The notes: generated by a model from the letters alone, not told the origin. A stretch of DNA of 64,000 bases from Onchocerca lupi (GCA_028564675.1 JAOVVO010000256.1:37737-101736); one strand, 5' to 3'. Numbered from the stretch's first letter, positions 49,701 through 63,283 are shown. Numbers and translations: made by a program.

Positions 49701-52700
49701 AAAAAGAAAGAATTATAAAGCAAAAATGATGCAGCGGCAATTCCAGCAAATGTCGCAAGTGCCAATAATATTGAGAGCAGTAATAAAACACTATCAAAAT
49801 GCACCATTTCTTGATTAGGTCTCTGAAAGTTTGCTATTTAATTTTGCTTAATATCAAAGAAGTTTTTACTCTTCAAAATTTTTCATCAAATGTTTCCGTT
49901 CGATTTACTTGTCGTTTCGAAGCCGGTTGAATCTAGCATTGTTAACATGTAATAATCTATCACTGTTAACATGTAACATTGTTTTATCGACATTTCTGAC
50001 ATTTCCAATATAATTATTATGTTATGCTTCGACAACATTGCTTTTCTTCAATGAAGCGATGATTAAGTTAGATTTTGCAAAAATATGAATAAGCAAACTA
50101 AGACATTGAATAAACAAGCCTATCTTTCTTCCTGCAGCCATATTTATCAGATAATTCATTAAAATTTCAATCATTTATCATGAAAATCCTTCTTCCTTAA
50201 GATAATTTTATAACTGTTATAAAATAGCCCATCTCATTTATATTATAATATCATTCAAAATTATTTTTCAACTTAAACTTTAAAATATAGTTAATATGTG
50301 GAAAATCATTTTCATTATTTTTATTGCTTTTCATCATATTTTGTTCGGTGAACTGATGTAAGAAAATACCTTATGTAGCTGAGCTAAGATTGAATGAGTA
50401 GCACAACCAGCGATAAGAAGAGGAAATATATAGAGAGGAAAAGCAAGTTCCGGAAGTGAATACCAGCACATTACCATGTCGAGTTTGATAATAACTAAGA
50501 CAATTAATGCACCTATTACTGAAAACAGTGCTTTACTTACATCATTCCTCTATAGGAAACCTCTAAAAATGTATATTTTCTTCCTAATACATATAAGGTA
50601 AGAGCACTGAAAAGTGAGAAATGAATATAATATAAAGATTAAATGATAAAATGTGTGCGTTTAATGCTTTTATAAAGTAAAACTTCGACACAAAATAGCT
50701 TAACTAAAAATAAGTACATATAAAATCACTTACCAAACATGATAACTATCGCGATAATGTGGTCAAAAATTGCTTTAAACAAATCCATCAAATTATAAAA
50801 CTCTTTTCCGATACGGAAAGAAATGATTATCAAAACTATCAATGCAGTTGCATAATTGAGAACTTGTCCAACAGTTACTGAATAAAAAACCGTAAAGATG
50901 CCTGCGACATCATAAAATACCCAACGGTTAGCTTGTTGAAAATCACCTGGTCGATCTAGATATGGAGATTTGACCAAAGCCTTAATGAAAGGACAGATAA
51001 ATCTTACGAACTGCCTGATTTTTAATCGAAACAACAATCGAAAAATGGTGATTATACAGGATACAGTAATAATAATTATTTTTTGCCTGTGGATTAAAAA
51101 TATTAAAAAATCACCTTAATAACGGCAAGTACATTCTCACCAGCTCGTTGAATACATCCTGATGTGATGTATTTCGGAATATCAAATTCCGTGTGATAAA
51201 CCCATCCATTCCGAAAATAAGCAATATCAAGGCCTGAAATGTTGCGAACTTATTAAAAATTATTTGATTTGTTTCCATCAAAAACAAGAAACAATCTTAC
51301 CCGGAATACGACCGTAATCTCGGAAAACCCGAAAATCTGTATCAGATGGGATAATGCCAGCTTGGAATATTTCCTGTGCTAAAACACTGCAGTGAGGATG
51401 AGGTGCATTTTCTAGGTAAGTTTGCAAAAGCCAAGAATTTCCAGGTCCAGCCTACAAAGAAATCTATTTAAAAAATGAAGAAATAACTGGAAAGAGTTTT
51501 CATTTAGAGCTTAAGTAACGTAATAAACAAATGAATAATGACTTGAAATAATATTTCACGGCCACCAGCACCAGAACCCTCCAAGTTTACAAATGCTCGA
51601 ATGGAATGCCGCCATGGATGTTGTGTAATGAAACCATGTGACGCTTGCAAAAAATCTTCCTCAGCTGAAATCAAAATCTTTTTTTTTTTTTTTTAAAGCA
51701 AATGACCACAAAAAAAAAAAAAAAAAAAGAATTGGGTGCTGACTATCACTATTACACAGAAATCATATGTATCAAACGCCGATTAGTAATTCCCATCAGT
51801 GAGAGTTAAATGGTAGTCTAACATTAGCAAATAAATTTTAATGAATGACTCAACAATTAAAATCAATACCACATTTAGGAGAATTTGTAAATTGCTACAC
51901 ACTCAGACATAATCTATATACGATTATGTCTGAGCGTATAGCAATTCACGTTGCTGGAGACTTCTTCATACAAAAATCAACTATTCTTATGTTTCATTAA
52001 GACATGGAATATGCAAATTGTTCATATGTATAATGATACCGATGAACAATCATATCTCTCACCTCCATTGAAAAGAAAAACTATATCATTTTGGAGAGAT
52101 TCCTTTGAATGAGATAAGATATCCATAATCTCCATCATAACTGCGCAGCTTACCTAAAACTAATTTGTACAACAATTATAAACAAAACTTCGTTTTTCGG
52201 GGAAAAACATTTTCACCAAATATACATGATACAATTGAAATTAAAAAGACAGAAGAAAAGTTTTTGCTAACATAGTAACGATGACTCATTGACATATCAA
52301 AGTTTATCGTCGAATGTCAAGCGATAAATCAACAGAAGAATTACAAGCAAAGTATTATATGTTGGAAATTTTCAAAGTTTTAATGAAAATAGTTCTTTTA
52401 AACTTACAGCATCATCGGTAGCACCAGATGCACACGGAAACGTATCAAAATGGCAATTTAATAAAATGGAATGTTTTGATGGTGACTTTGGACCAATTCG
52501 TGCTATAATAATAATAAAAAAAAAAAGTGTGGAAGATAGAGAATAATCTTTTCTCAATCACTCGATGAAAATAAACGAAAAACATTGACTCACCAATAAT
52601 ATTAGTTATTTTGTGATAACATAAAGTGAATTTCGATAAGAATCCGAGATCAAAGCATCCAGATGGACGTTGGACATCAATCTCCAAACGGTTCACGCCT

Positions 52701-53660
52701 CGAGCATCAACTTCTGCTTTTGCATTTTTCAACCTGTCATTTATAAGTTTAAATGCGTGAACCTGAAACACTTATACATTTTCATTCTTCTTTGAAATTT
52801 TATTCTGAAGATATTGTTCATGATTCTCAATTCCCTTAGCTTTCTTAATTGCTCCTCTTTCCATCTTTTTTTTTTTAAATTGAAAAAAACTTACTTGACA
52901 ATTTTCCGAACCACTGGGACGTGGACCGAGATTGGTAAGTGAATTTAACAACAAACGTGCTCTTTCTTCCGAGAATTCATCAAATTGCCCTACCGGTTTT
53001 ACTTTAGGCATTCGATTATCCTGATAAACGACAAATCCATAAATAACGCTAACAACTATCAGAATCAGCAACCAATGTCGAAAACCCAGATACTGCGACT
53101 TCTACAATTATGAATTCTACTTTTCTTTTAAAGTACTATATGGTTATTTCGAGAGTACGCAAATAAAAAAAAAAGAATCTCAAAGAAGTTATTCAGTTAA
53201 ACAATTTCTCGAAACAGAGTTTTCAAAAGAAAGTATTTTTAGCTTTTCGAAAAACTGTCGCATTGTAGTATAGTAAATTAAAATCAGATAAACATGTTAT
53301 AACGATACAATACAATAAAAATTTCAAGATTTATACAACAGTAGCTAATGTCCTCTCAATTAATTCTAATTGAGAATTCACGCATATTAAATGATTACAT
53401 TCCGCGTCTTTATGTTTGATATTTTTACATAAAATAATTGCGAAGATTCAACTGATTGGTATGATATATGATAGTTTGACAGTTACATCAAAATGACGAA
53501 AAAAGAACGGTATGAAATGAAGACAGAAAAAAACCTTATCAATCAAATCGACTTTAAAATCTTTTATCATATTCCTTTCAGTCGCATTTCTAGCATCATT
53601 TACATCTCGTGATACATTCCGCTGGCGTAATTCCATTCCTTTCTGCAAGCGCAATTCCAT
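46712..53660 (-). CDS. ERMP1: Endoplasmic reticulum metallopeptidase 1 (M28, FXNA-like)
   Basis: ER-membrane zinc aminopeptidase-like protein of family M28. Eighteen exons give 909 aa (human 904): 53,660-53,535, 53,101-52,895, 52,762-52,594, 52,502-52,408, 52,153-52,063, 51,664-51,543, 51,451-51,301, 51,233-51,115, 50,980-50,734, 50,518-50,370, 49,822-49,648, 49,335-49,142, 48,916-48,761, 48,633-48,513, 48,416-48,329, 47,948-47,654, 47,373-47,295 and 46,857-46,712. The N-terminus is cytosolic, then TM1 (WLLILIVVSVIYGFVVY). The M28 domain has all expected ligands: H185 and D187 (NCHFDTF), D197 (GATDDA), E231/E232 (NGAEED), D307 (PSDTDF) and H334 (YHTEFD), plus ASHGFITQHPW. Exons 9-13 hold several membrane segments (e.g. 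DFVVPLTGRMG). Exons 14-18 encode the luminal C-terminal domain (NTYFVFLTCG, AVGWWKWAMTATAGVSE). An acceptor TTATAG lies about 16 bases before the ATG. Confidence 0.96.
51887..51949. repeat. 28-bp imperfect inverted repeat in an ERMP1 intron
   Basis: Arms 51,887-51,914 and 51,922-51,949 pair over 28 bp with 3 mismatches around a 7-base loop. The inner 12-13 bp (CTCAGACATAATC) are perfect. It sits in the intron between ERMP1 exons 5 and 6. The size and shape would suit a small hairpin precursor or a palindromic mobile-element remnant. Confidence 0.8.
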
Positions 53661-54299
53661 GCTTTTCTGCCTCTATAATTCGATTTTTTAATTAAATTAG
53701 TAATTGCAATTGAATCCCATAAGAACGGAGAAGAAAAACCGGCAATAATGATTATAAAATCTACAAATATTAAATTCATACTTTGCAACATAGGATAAGG
53801 TAAATAAGGTAAACTATGATAAAATTGTTAATTGCAATGAACTGTGATCAACTTAATTGCAGCAAAATATGCGGAAATACTATAACAAAAACCATCATAA
53901 ATGTGTTAAAACAACCTGTAATAAAACATGCCGTAAAAAGAAATATTATGAAACGCGATAAATAATGCTATAACAGTAGTATATAATCGAAATAAATTGA
54001 GAGATACAAGAGGTACTAATTCAGTGTTAAGTTTGACAAAAAATATCGTAAGTTTTGATGAAAAGTAAATAAGAATTACTGCATCATAAATAATCGTAAT
54101 ATTGCGGATCGTGATGCTGTACATTGATACTATAAAGTATAATTATAATAATAAAAGAAAAGAAAAAGTTACTATAAAGAAATTTAGCATAGACGGAGAA
54201 TAGGACGAAAAGAAAAAAAAAAAAGAAAAACTACGTTGACCAACATTTCGAAATTAGTTAAATCTACTAGAATGAAAATGAAGAGATCCATGAAGTTAT

Positions 54300-54440
54300 T
54301 GATCTGACCGATTGCGCACAATATAGGTTAAAATTTCCTCTACAGATCTAGTTATTTATCTGATCGATTTTGCGTAATGTAGGTTAGGAATTCTCCTGAA
54401 CATTCAATTTTTGATTTGAATCGAAAGGCAAAATGTAGAT
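54300..54440. repeat. Degenerate tandem repeat, about 58-60 bp period
   Basis: TGATCTGACCGATTGCGCAC-ATATAGGTTA near 54,300 recurs near 54,357 as TATCTGATCGATTTTGCGTA-TGTAGGTTA, and in weaker form near 54,410 (TTTGATTTGAATCGAAAGGC, AAATGTAGATCAG). Three decaying units lie between ERMP1 and haspin. Confidence 0.6.
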
Positions 54441-54612
54441 CAGAATAAAAACTTTTCGGAAGATAACAATCAAAATATATCAATAATCGCAGAGCGTCAC
54501 TGTCCGAAGGAACTTAAAGTCACAAAACTCAAAATATTGAAGGGAGGAAAAAAAAACTTCAGAGCCATTGCGTTTTTTAACGTCTCTGAAATAGGCCGCA
54601 GTATTTCTCAGC

Positions 54613-54703
54613 ATGCCGCCAGATTTGTTTTTCAAAATTTCAAATTGTAGAGTTTTCGATGTGGTGGTTGTGTTGCGTAACGGTACCTCAATTGTAATTT
54701 TAC
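54613..54703 (+). other. Possible upstream coding exon of haspin
   Basis: TATTTCTCAG at 54,602-54,611 is followed one base later by an ATG. The open frame (MPPDLFFKISNCRVFDVVVV and ten more residues) runs 30 codons plus one base to a donor GTAAGG at 54,704. The segment is GC-richer than its surroundings. Joining it to the acceptor at 55,712 gives C+AT, then AAT AAA ATG, in frame with the haspin start, adding 33 residues. A one-in-three phase match is weak evidence, so it could instead belong to another transcript. Confidence 0.35.
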
Positions 54704-55720
54704 GTAAGGATTTATTAGGATACCGTCATGCAAATCAAATTAAATTATCAATTTGAAATTTTACTGAATTCAAGGAGGAGAGAATCCGATAATTATATTA
54801 GTAGTGATAGCAGCATATGATACAGTATCAAAAGACTTCTATGGGAAATAAGACTGTATGGATGATGCAGTGACGATTCGATTGATAATCTTGCCAAGAA
54901 TTAAGCATTAAATTATTGCACAAGTTGGAACTCTTTCTGGGCTTTGATTCAGAATTTTAACATTTTAATCAAGTTTATGGCCGCTATATCGTTTAAACGA
55001 TACATTGATCTCCAATAAATCGAATTAATTAATTATGTATTAATATTTCACTGATTAATATTGCAACAGTTTTTATCAATGAACATGAAGGTTTTGATAA
55101 GAAACTGTTCGAAAATGCTAAATACTGATTTTCGATCTTGATAAGAATGATCCATTTGGCTTGGTTCGGGCATATGTTCAGGGGAAACTAATAAGTTTTC
55201 GATATTCATTTTCCAATATCCTTTTGATGCAATTCAATGCTATTCTGATTTAAAGATGAAAAAAAGAAAATGAAACTTGCAGATTCATCTTTATACAATC
55301 CCATTCCTCTGTACCTTTATTTCTATGCTTAATTTAACAATTCTGTATGATTAGTTGTCATTTCATTATTTTTTTTTTTTTTTTAATTAGTTTTCTAGTT
55401 TTTGCTAATAAGATTGGTTAATTGTTGGTTGTAATCATGTCATAGATATTTTGATTTAAGAATTCAGTTATTTCAGAAAACGAAAAATTGTAATGATCGG
55501 TCTATAGAAATTTCGTTTAATATTAGGGATTCATGCTTATTTTAATTCATTGTTGCGATCCTTTACTGATTTAATTGGTTTAGTTTCCGTTTTATCTCAT
55601 TTGTGATCAGTCCTAATTGATATGGAAAACTAACAAAAAAAAAAAAAAGAAAAAAGAAAATTTGCACGGGTTTAACAGTTCTACAATTCTTCTGGAATCT
55701 TTTTTTTTTTAGATAATAAA

Positions 55721-58700
55721 ATGGTCAGAAGGCGTTTCATGTCCAAAGGCAATGCAACATTTGTTGATGGTTTAGATAAAACTGTCTTGAAACAAGTAAG
55801 TTTTCCAGTAGCTTGATTTTGGTTATTCATTTAATTGAAGATTAAACAAACTAAGCTGGTGTTTAAACAAAAATAGGAAGGTGAAAAGTAACAGATGTGG
55901 TGTTTTATTTGTATCATTTGGTAATCATTGATTAATTGGTAATTAATGTGGAGTGGGAAGATATTGTATTATCTCTATTAATTTAAAGTTTTCAGACCTG
56001 TATTATTTTATAAATTAATTTATAATATCGAATAGAAATGAAATAAATGAGATGCAGAATGTTTTATCTAATTACTGTTGACCATTGACGAATCATGGAT
56101 ACCGTGGTATATTGCTAGAATAAGTCCGATTTCCCATTATTTAGTACTCATTTTCCAGTATCATAAGCAGTAAAATTTTTCAGTTAGCTAGACAGGATTC
56201 GTCATTTCGGCGTACAGCTATGTTCGCCAATATATTAAATGACGTACTAAGTCAAAAACGGGACTCTTTGCAATCTGATTTATGTAAAATGAAAAAAAAA
56301 GAAGGGAGACGTCGTGCTAAGCCCATTGATCGAACAAATATCACTACAGAAGAGCTCGAATATCAACGTTTACTCAATGAAGTTTGTATTATAACTTTAT
56401 AATTTCCAACGGCGTTATGAAGTCTAGTCGTTTGAAAAACCTCATAATGACGATCAGAGTAGCATCTTTTGCGATAATTTTTTTTTTTTCAAGAAAAGAA
56501 TTAAAATATGATTTAATGTCAAAGATTTAACACAATATCCTTGCGGTACTTTATTGATGGCAAATGGTAAGATGGTCTAAGTGTGTATACTAATAAAACT
56601 GAAAATATGATGTCATCAAAAAGATTTGATCATTTTATGTTTTCAATTTTATTCATAAAGTGGTCAGAAAAAATATTGTGAATGATCAAAGGAATTTTTT
56701 TTTTTTTTTTTCAGATTAAAGAGGCTGAGGAATATGAACTTGTGGTTGAACGTGATAGTAATAGCAACTTATGCAGAGATGGTAAGTGATGTAGGATGTT
56801 TGCTTTTAGTTATTTGATCATCTGGATCAACATGATAGTTTTTTTTGGTCACATTTTTTGAAAATATAGCTGAGATTATACGACGAAAATTCCATGGTGA
56901 AGTTTTTGTGATTAATGGTGCTATGAAATGATTGCTATTTTGTACTGAAAATTTTGACATTTATAATCTTGTCATTTGTTGACTAGTAAAGCTTATTATT
57001 CCTCGAAATTCTTTATTAGCCTTTAATATTTCAGAAGTATTTTATTCTTATTAATCGATTAAACAAAATCCTTATTCTTTAAATATCGTATTCTCTAAAT
57101 AATAAATATTTATTTTCTAAATACTGGAAACAAGGCTAGGTTTTATAAATTCATGGGATAAGAAAAAATTTGCATTTATTCATGTATACAAAATTTTGTG
57201 ATATTAATAATGTTATTTACTTATATTTAATTGCATATTATTTTTTTTATCGTTGTTGTTACTATTTTGTATGATTTTTTCGTCGTATACTGAAGCGAAG
57301 ATATTAAAAATATCCATTTAACTAAGCCGGTTTTATTGTTAGGATAGGACTGATATTGGAGCATTTTGAGAAATAAGTGCCAGCACTTATTTTTGGGAAA
57401 CACAATGTGTTTTCATTTTTTCTTATCGAAACAGAATTTAATTTTTAGTCGAAATTTTTCTATAAGTAGTAAAGATTTTAAATAATTTGCTAGTTAACAA
57501 AGAAAAATAGAAAAGGTGCTTTTTCTAGCTTCTCTCATTTTAGGATTGTCGAAGATGATCAAATCGCAGATACAGTCTGGGACAAGCAAATTCTTCAGCA
57601 GTTTTTTGCAAGCTTCAAGTAAAATAGCAGGTTCACAGTGTTTTCATGGTTTTAATAATGATTTTTTTCATAATTCACAATTTCTCTTTCTACTTATTTT
57701 ACTTAAGTTGAGTTACATAAATTATCTTCTGTTATTGATTTAAGACATGGAAGACATGGAGTTCTTTAATTTTTATGCTTCAAGGTTTAACCTACAGATG
57801 AACTTCAAAATGAAATAAGTAAATAAATAGTGAGAAAGAAGTGGAAAAGAGTAATTGAATTGACGAAAAATTTTAGAATAAACGAAACTTCTTAATAAAA
57901 TTCACTACGTGTCATTATCATTGTCTCTTCCTAGCCAACTGTTTCATTTGGCAATCTTTTGAAAATTCGAAGTTATTTATAGGATGTGAAAAAGCTTACA
58001 ATAAAGAAGAACAAGAAAATGAAATGGCCAAAGAGAACTTCGACAAATCGGGGCATTATACTGATTTATCACTAGAGAAAAGTAGAAACGTAAATCAGCT
58101 TGATATTACAGGATCACCTTTGATCTTCATTGTTCATCCATCCGAACCGACGACATCAACACCTCTTCAGGTAAATTTTCTAGTTCTTTCAGAGGGAATT
58201 CATTTTATAAATTCGATTATTGCAATCTGTAAGTTATTTAGGCCTCTCGATCTACATGCACATTACGTCTTCATCAAGATATGTTTAAATTTGACGATGA
58301 TGCACTGTTGAGTCCAATAATTCTCAATAAAGAAGATGTTGTTTGTGATATTAGTGAAAAGGCAGCATCAACAACCTGTTTACGGTAAGTCGATTTCTTC
58401 ATACTCTCATAAAATTTTATTATTATTAGAGGTCTATTAAAATTTAGTTCTGATGGAAATGAAGAAGTGAAAAGAAAATCAAGTATAGAAACGATTGATT
58501 GCAATCGGTCTGCTGGTGAAGCAATGATTTTGACAACGCTTCAGAAGTCATCTCCTCAGCTTACAATTCTTAACTCGCCTGGTCATTGGGGATTTCAAAA
58601 TGAAGTAAATTGCTACTTTTATAAGAAAAAATTTTCAATTTTTTCAGATAATTTATTATCTAAATGAGTATATTTATTACCTATTTAGGAAATTTATTGT

Positions 58701-60468
58701 TAAAATAAACATTTCTTCTTATCCGAGGAAACCATCCTCTTTTGACTTAATAATCGAGTAGTAATCTTTGCATATATTGAAATAAATTATCAATAATTAT
58801 TCTGTTGAGATTACCAAAATTATAATATTTAATGTTCTTTCAGGAATATGAATGTGAAAATGTCACCACATCTGAATATGGTAATCTTCCAGTAACAATT
58901 TTGACAAATAATTAAGGCAGTATTTCTCAGAATTGTTTAGATAGATTTTTTAAATGGGGAAGACGAAAAAAAAGAAGAGTTAAGATCTATTTAGATGTAA
59001 GAGTCAAAACAAGATAATATTATGAGATTCAAGAAAGAATTATCGCAATTGAGATGCATGTTTACAACGATCACCCAGCAAGTTAAAGTAAAGAGTTATG
59101 TCTCAGTGATCTTTTAGTATAGCCAATAAATCAGCTATTTCTTGCTTTACTATATTGTGATCTGTTGCTGCAATCAATTTACATTTTTTTGAATGACATT
59201 TTAGTCATTATTCCATTTTATTTGTTTTCAGTTAATGCCAACTTTTCTTTTCAAAATTTTTTATTATTTATGATTTAGAAAATTTCAGGTGATAGAAGCT
59301 TATCGTTGTATGATGGTACCGGAGTATGTTTTCCGTTTTTGCGCAAGCAAATTTTTTAATTTTCCGTATTACTAAATTTGTCAAAAAATTATAATTATGG
59401 ACGAAGAAACTTGAAATCATCGAATGGATTTAAAGTCTATTATCTGAAACTGGAAGTACTATTTTCTTTTGTTTATACCTTAAAGAAGAATTTATAGCTT
59501 GTTTTTTGAAGGAGAATAAGCCATTCTACTTAAATGGCTTTCCATGGACAGCACAGTATGCTAAAAATCGTGATTACAAGCAAGAACTTTTTCATCTTTG
59601 TACTCAAAAAAATATTCAGCCTTGGCGACTTAGAAAAACAGTACTGTAAGTTATAATACTTTTGTAAGTATACGGAGGAAAAATCCATTCACTAAAATTT
59701 GACATGTTTATGAGGAAGCAAAACCTAGTGGCTTTCATGCTACATTCTGTTATATTCTATTATTGTCTCTAAATATTAATTCCAGTGATTTATCGAATCC
59801 GATAAAGCTTGGTGAAGGAACATTTGGCGAAGTCTTCCGAGTCAATTACAAAGGCGAAATCGTTGCACTAAAGGTAAGATTTAAACTGCATGTCGATTTA
59901 GTCATTTTTTTCTCCTATACATCTGTTTATCCTAAGATTTATATTTAGGTGATCCCTATTGGTGGTACCAAAATGGTTAATGGAGACAAGCAGAAATCAT
60001 TTCGTGACATTATCGCAGAACTTATAGTTTCAAAGGAATTATCAGATCTAAAACAGACTGAGGACGGGTATTCTACAGAGGGCTTTATTCATTTAAGGGG
60101 AGCTGTGGTTGTCAAAGGTTAATTCTGTAATAAATGTTATACTTATAATATATTTTGTGACGATTTAAATAGTTAGGTTATTTATTCTTTGAGTATAATT
60201 TTCCAGGGTCCTATCCAAAATCATTGATTATCGCATGGGAGCAATACGACAAGCGTATGAAGTCCGAAAATGATCATCCGTGCATTTTTAATTCTAGTCA
60301 ACATTTTTTACTTTTGGCTTTTGAAGATGGTGGAATTGATCTGGAGAAATATGTGGTATTTATTTTTCTGATTGACATATTAGTATGGAACAATAATAGA
60401 ATAGAGAGAGAAGCAGTATATAATATTCTACTACATGATATTAGCAGTTGTAAAACATTTTAGTTCTC

Positions 60469-60499
<31 letters not shown>

Positions 60500-61902
60500 T
60501 TTATTATAGAAATTATTTTTTTTTGTAAATTTAATTTATCAAATTATATAATAAAATTATTTTGCAGATTGCTAATGTTTTGCAAGCATACAGCATTATT
60601 TATCAGGTCTTACTGGCACTTTCTGTGGCAGAATATCGACTTTCATTTGAACATCGTGATCTTCATTGTGGCAATATTCTCATACGAAATGTGCAGTCTG
60701 ATTCTGTTGTAAAGTAGGTCTTATGTCATAAATCGAAATACTCTATCTAAATCTGTTTGAATTTTGATTAAAAATTTTTGTAAAAAAAAAATATTTTCAG
60801 AGCAGATTATAATGGTACTGAAATTAGCGTTTGTACATACGGTGTCGAAGTGAAAATTATCGACTTTACTCTCTCCAGAATGTCTAAAGGTGCGATAAAT
60901 TTTGTGATATTCTAGAAGATTTCAGGAGAATTTTAGAGGTGCATTTCATAAATTCCGTTAAATTTGAACATTAAAGATGGTAGGAATGATAATCCAGATG
61001 ATGAATGAATTTCAGGCACATCAACGATTTTTTTTGATTTGGCGAAGGATGATGAATTATTCGCAGGTGAAGATTGTTTACAGTATGAGATCTATCGAGC
61101 AATGCGCATGGTGAACAAGTAATAAATTTTTTTTTTAAGTCAGTAATATGATAAGAAACATTAGATTTTTGAATATTATTCATATGTTTTTGAAATATCA
61201 ATTAGTTTGTTTAACATTACTCGATTTTTGAGATGGATCTCACAGAGACATCTATTCAAGAGACATCTTTGCATATTTGCTAAATCTTTGAGTTCTTTTT
61301 TGAAGTGCATGATTTGACAAAATAATAATGAAAAAGATTTATTTGTCATTTCAAAATCCTCATCTAGGAACAATTGGTTTCCATTTTGTTCGATGACAAA
61401 TGTGTTATGGTTAATATATCTTGTGCGTTACTTATACGATAGTATGGATGAAAAAAATACTGGTAGCCAGAGTGAAAGGAAAGATTTCATTTATCATTTC
61501 AAAGATTTGCACCGTTATGGTGAGTAACAATTAAATATAAACTATTCTTTATGTACAAAATTATAACTAATAGGGTCTCGTCAATGTAGATCAATTTAGT
61601 TTTGTCACTAAAGAACAATTTTTGATACCACTTCGATTCTATATGTATATAAGTAACCAAGTAAACTTGTGACTTCAGTTCTTGGATCATTCTTTAAAAT
61701 TTAGATGTTATTTATGTCGGTATTTTAAATCATCATTATTAGGTATCTCATTCTGTCTTAGCTGATTTTGCGAAACATTCAATATTAATTGAATATCATT
61801 CCATTTCAATAAGAATTCATTGCAGCCAGTCTATCGGAGTGGTTAGCAGAGAAAGCCAATAAAAAGAACGATTTCATAGCAGTTGTCAAGGAAAATCATT
61901 AA
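55721..61902 (+). CDS. hasp-1: Haspin-type histone H3 Thr3 kinase
   Basis: Haspin (GSG2) phosphorylates histone H3 on Thr3 in mitosis to recruit the chromosomal passenger complex. Eighteen exons give 693 aa: 55,721-55,795, 56,184-56,381, 56,715-56,781, 57,544-57,618, 57,983-58,170, 58,242-58,384, 58,448-58,604, 58,844-58,880, 59,289-59,323, 59,512-59,645, 59,786-59,873, 59,949-60,117, 60,207-60,355, 60,568-60,713, 60,801-60,889, 61,016-61,118, 61,368-61,519 and 61,826-61,902. Residues 1-340 are a low-complexity, basic and Ser-rich N-terminus (MVRRRFMSKGN, KKKEGRRRAKP). The kinase domain is about 365-693: glycine loop LGEGTFGEVF, Lys399 (VALK), Glu423 (RDIIAELIVSKEL), TEGFIHLRGAVVVKGSYP, FEHRDLHCGN (Asp536, Asn541), and IDFTLSR (Asp575) replacing DFG, the haspin hallmark (IIDYTLSR in human). 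Then come KDDELFAGEDCLQYEIYR and NVLWLIYLV. The start follows a T10AG acceptor by 8 bases. A possible extra N-terminal exon lies 1 kb upstream. Confidence 0.96.
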
Positions 61903-62724
61903 ACATTTAAATTTAAAATAATTGTGATTAATGCCTTTTGCATTTATGATTTAGTATAGTATTATCAATACTTCAAATATTTATAATACATGTAGCATTC
62001 GGTGAAGTATACTGTTAATCATTTTATTGTATTTTTATAACTAGCACTTAAAATTCTATCTCATTATAGATCTCAAAGTGAATTGATTATTATTTTTGCC
62101 ATCTCCTATTTTACTTGTATTTTGTACTTCATTTTCACGTAATTATGTGTGTGGAAGTTTTTTTGGCATGTGAATCAATTCTTATTCGAAGTGAATTGAT
62201 AGGGGTTGTGTATATCATTAAATGAAAACTTGCTCTGAAAACTCATCTTTAAGCTATATAACTTGAAAGACAACAAGATGAAAGAAGTGTTAAGTGAAAT
62301 GATTTTTCTAGTCTAATTCATAAATTTATATTAATTGTTTACGGTATATTCTTCATCGTGAATTCTTTTAATTATTCCAATAAATTTAAAGTTGGACTTA
62401 AAAATTGATTGCATTGAGAAGATCCAACTTTATAGGATATAAAAGGAAAAAGCTGATTATTGCAGAAGTAGTATTGAAAGTTTATTGCAATTAATGAATG
62501 AATGGAATATCAAATAATTAGACAATAATGTGAACTAACACAAAGTTGATATGTCATATTAGAAGAAACGTTTAAAAAATTTTCCGTTTACAGGAAAATT
62601 TCGAGAATTTTTTTTAACAAGAACAAAAATAACTCCAGTTTGTTGTGTAATAAGTTGTATAAATTAATGTTTTCAGACGAAAAGGATATCGCCAAATATT
62701 GATGTCATGAAACATTTATAAATT

Positions 62725-62725
<1 letters not shown>

Positions 62726-62762
<37 letters not shown>
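62726..62762. repeat. Long poly(A) tract
   Basis: About 36 consecutive A, followed by further short A-rich runs to about 62,880. A second run of about 31 A lies at 63,251-63,281. Neither is preceded by a recognisable retroelement or processed copy, so they look like simple sequence. Confidence 0.9.
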
Positions 62763-62765
<3 letters not shown>

Positions 62766-63247
62766 AAAAAGTATACAAATTCGCAAAAAAAAAAATAAAT
62801 ACATCAGAAATAATCCATCAAAAAAATACAAATTCATCTGAAAAAATGCAAATTTATCGAAAACAGCAAAATTTATGATATGTCGAAACGGTGTGCATGT
62901 ATAAATTGATCAAAAAAACAATGATGATAATATGAATACCAGCCATGTTAATAATTTTTATCATACTTGAACTTCGCCGACTTTCTGGTTAGTTTTCGAT
63001 GTAATCAATTTTTAATCAATTCTGAGGAATGGATTATGAAAAGATAACAATTTCATTTATCGGATAATTCAATCTTTAATTATATTTACCATACATTATA
63101 GGATAATTAAGATAATTCTGCTTATCGTTGTCTAAAATTTCAATTTAGTCTAAATTGAACATTCATAAAATTTGTTGATACCTTTATGGATTTAATTATA
63201 ATAATTTAACTATTGTAATTCATTGATTTGTACAAGCTTAGATTTGA

Positions 63248-63283
<36 letters not shown>

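Larger units (their letters stand above)
53677..55711. other. Divergent spacer between ERMP1 and haspin
   Basis: About 2 kb separating the minus-strand ERMP1 start from the plus-strand haspin start, so promoters of both genes should lie here. It contains a degenerate tandem repeat (about 54.3-54.43 kb) and a possible upstream haspin exon (54,613-54,703). A hydrophobic open frame at 53.9-54.12 kb was judged accidental. No TATA or other core element could be singled out in the AT-rich sequence. Confidence 0.5.

Noticed and set aside
53906..54124. Minus-strand 72-codon hydrophobic open frame upstream of ERMP1
   Set aside because: A donor-like CAG|GTTG exists at its end but its phase does not join the ERMP1 first exon, and the content is AT-driven Ile/Phe/Tyr.
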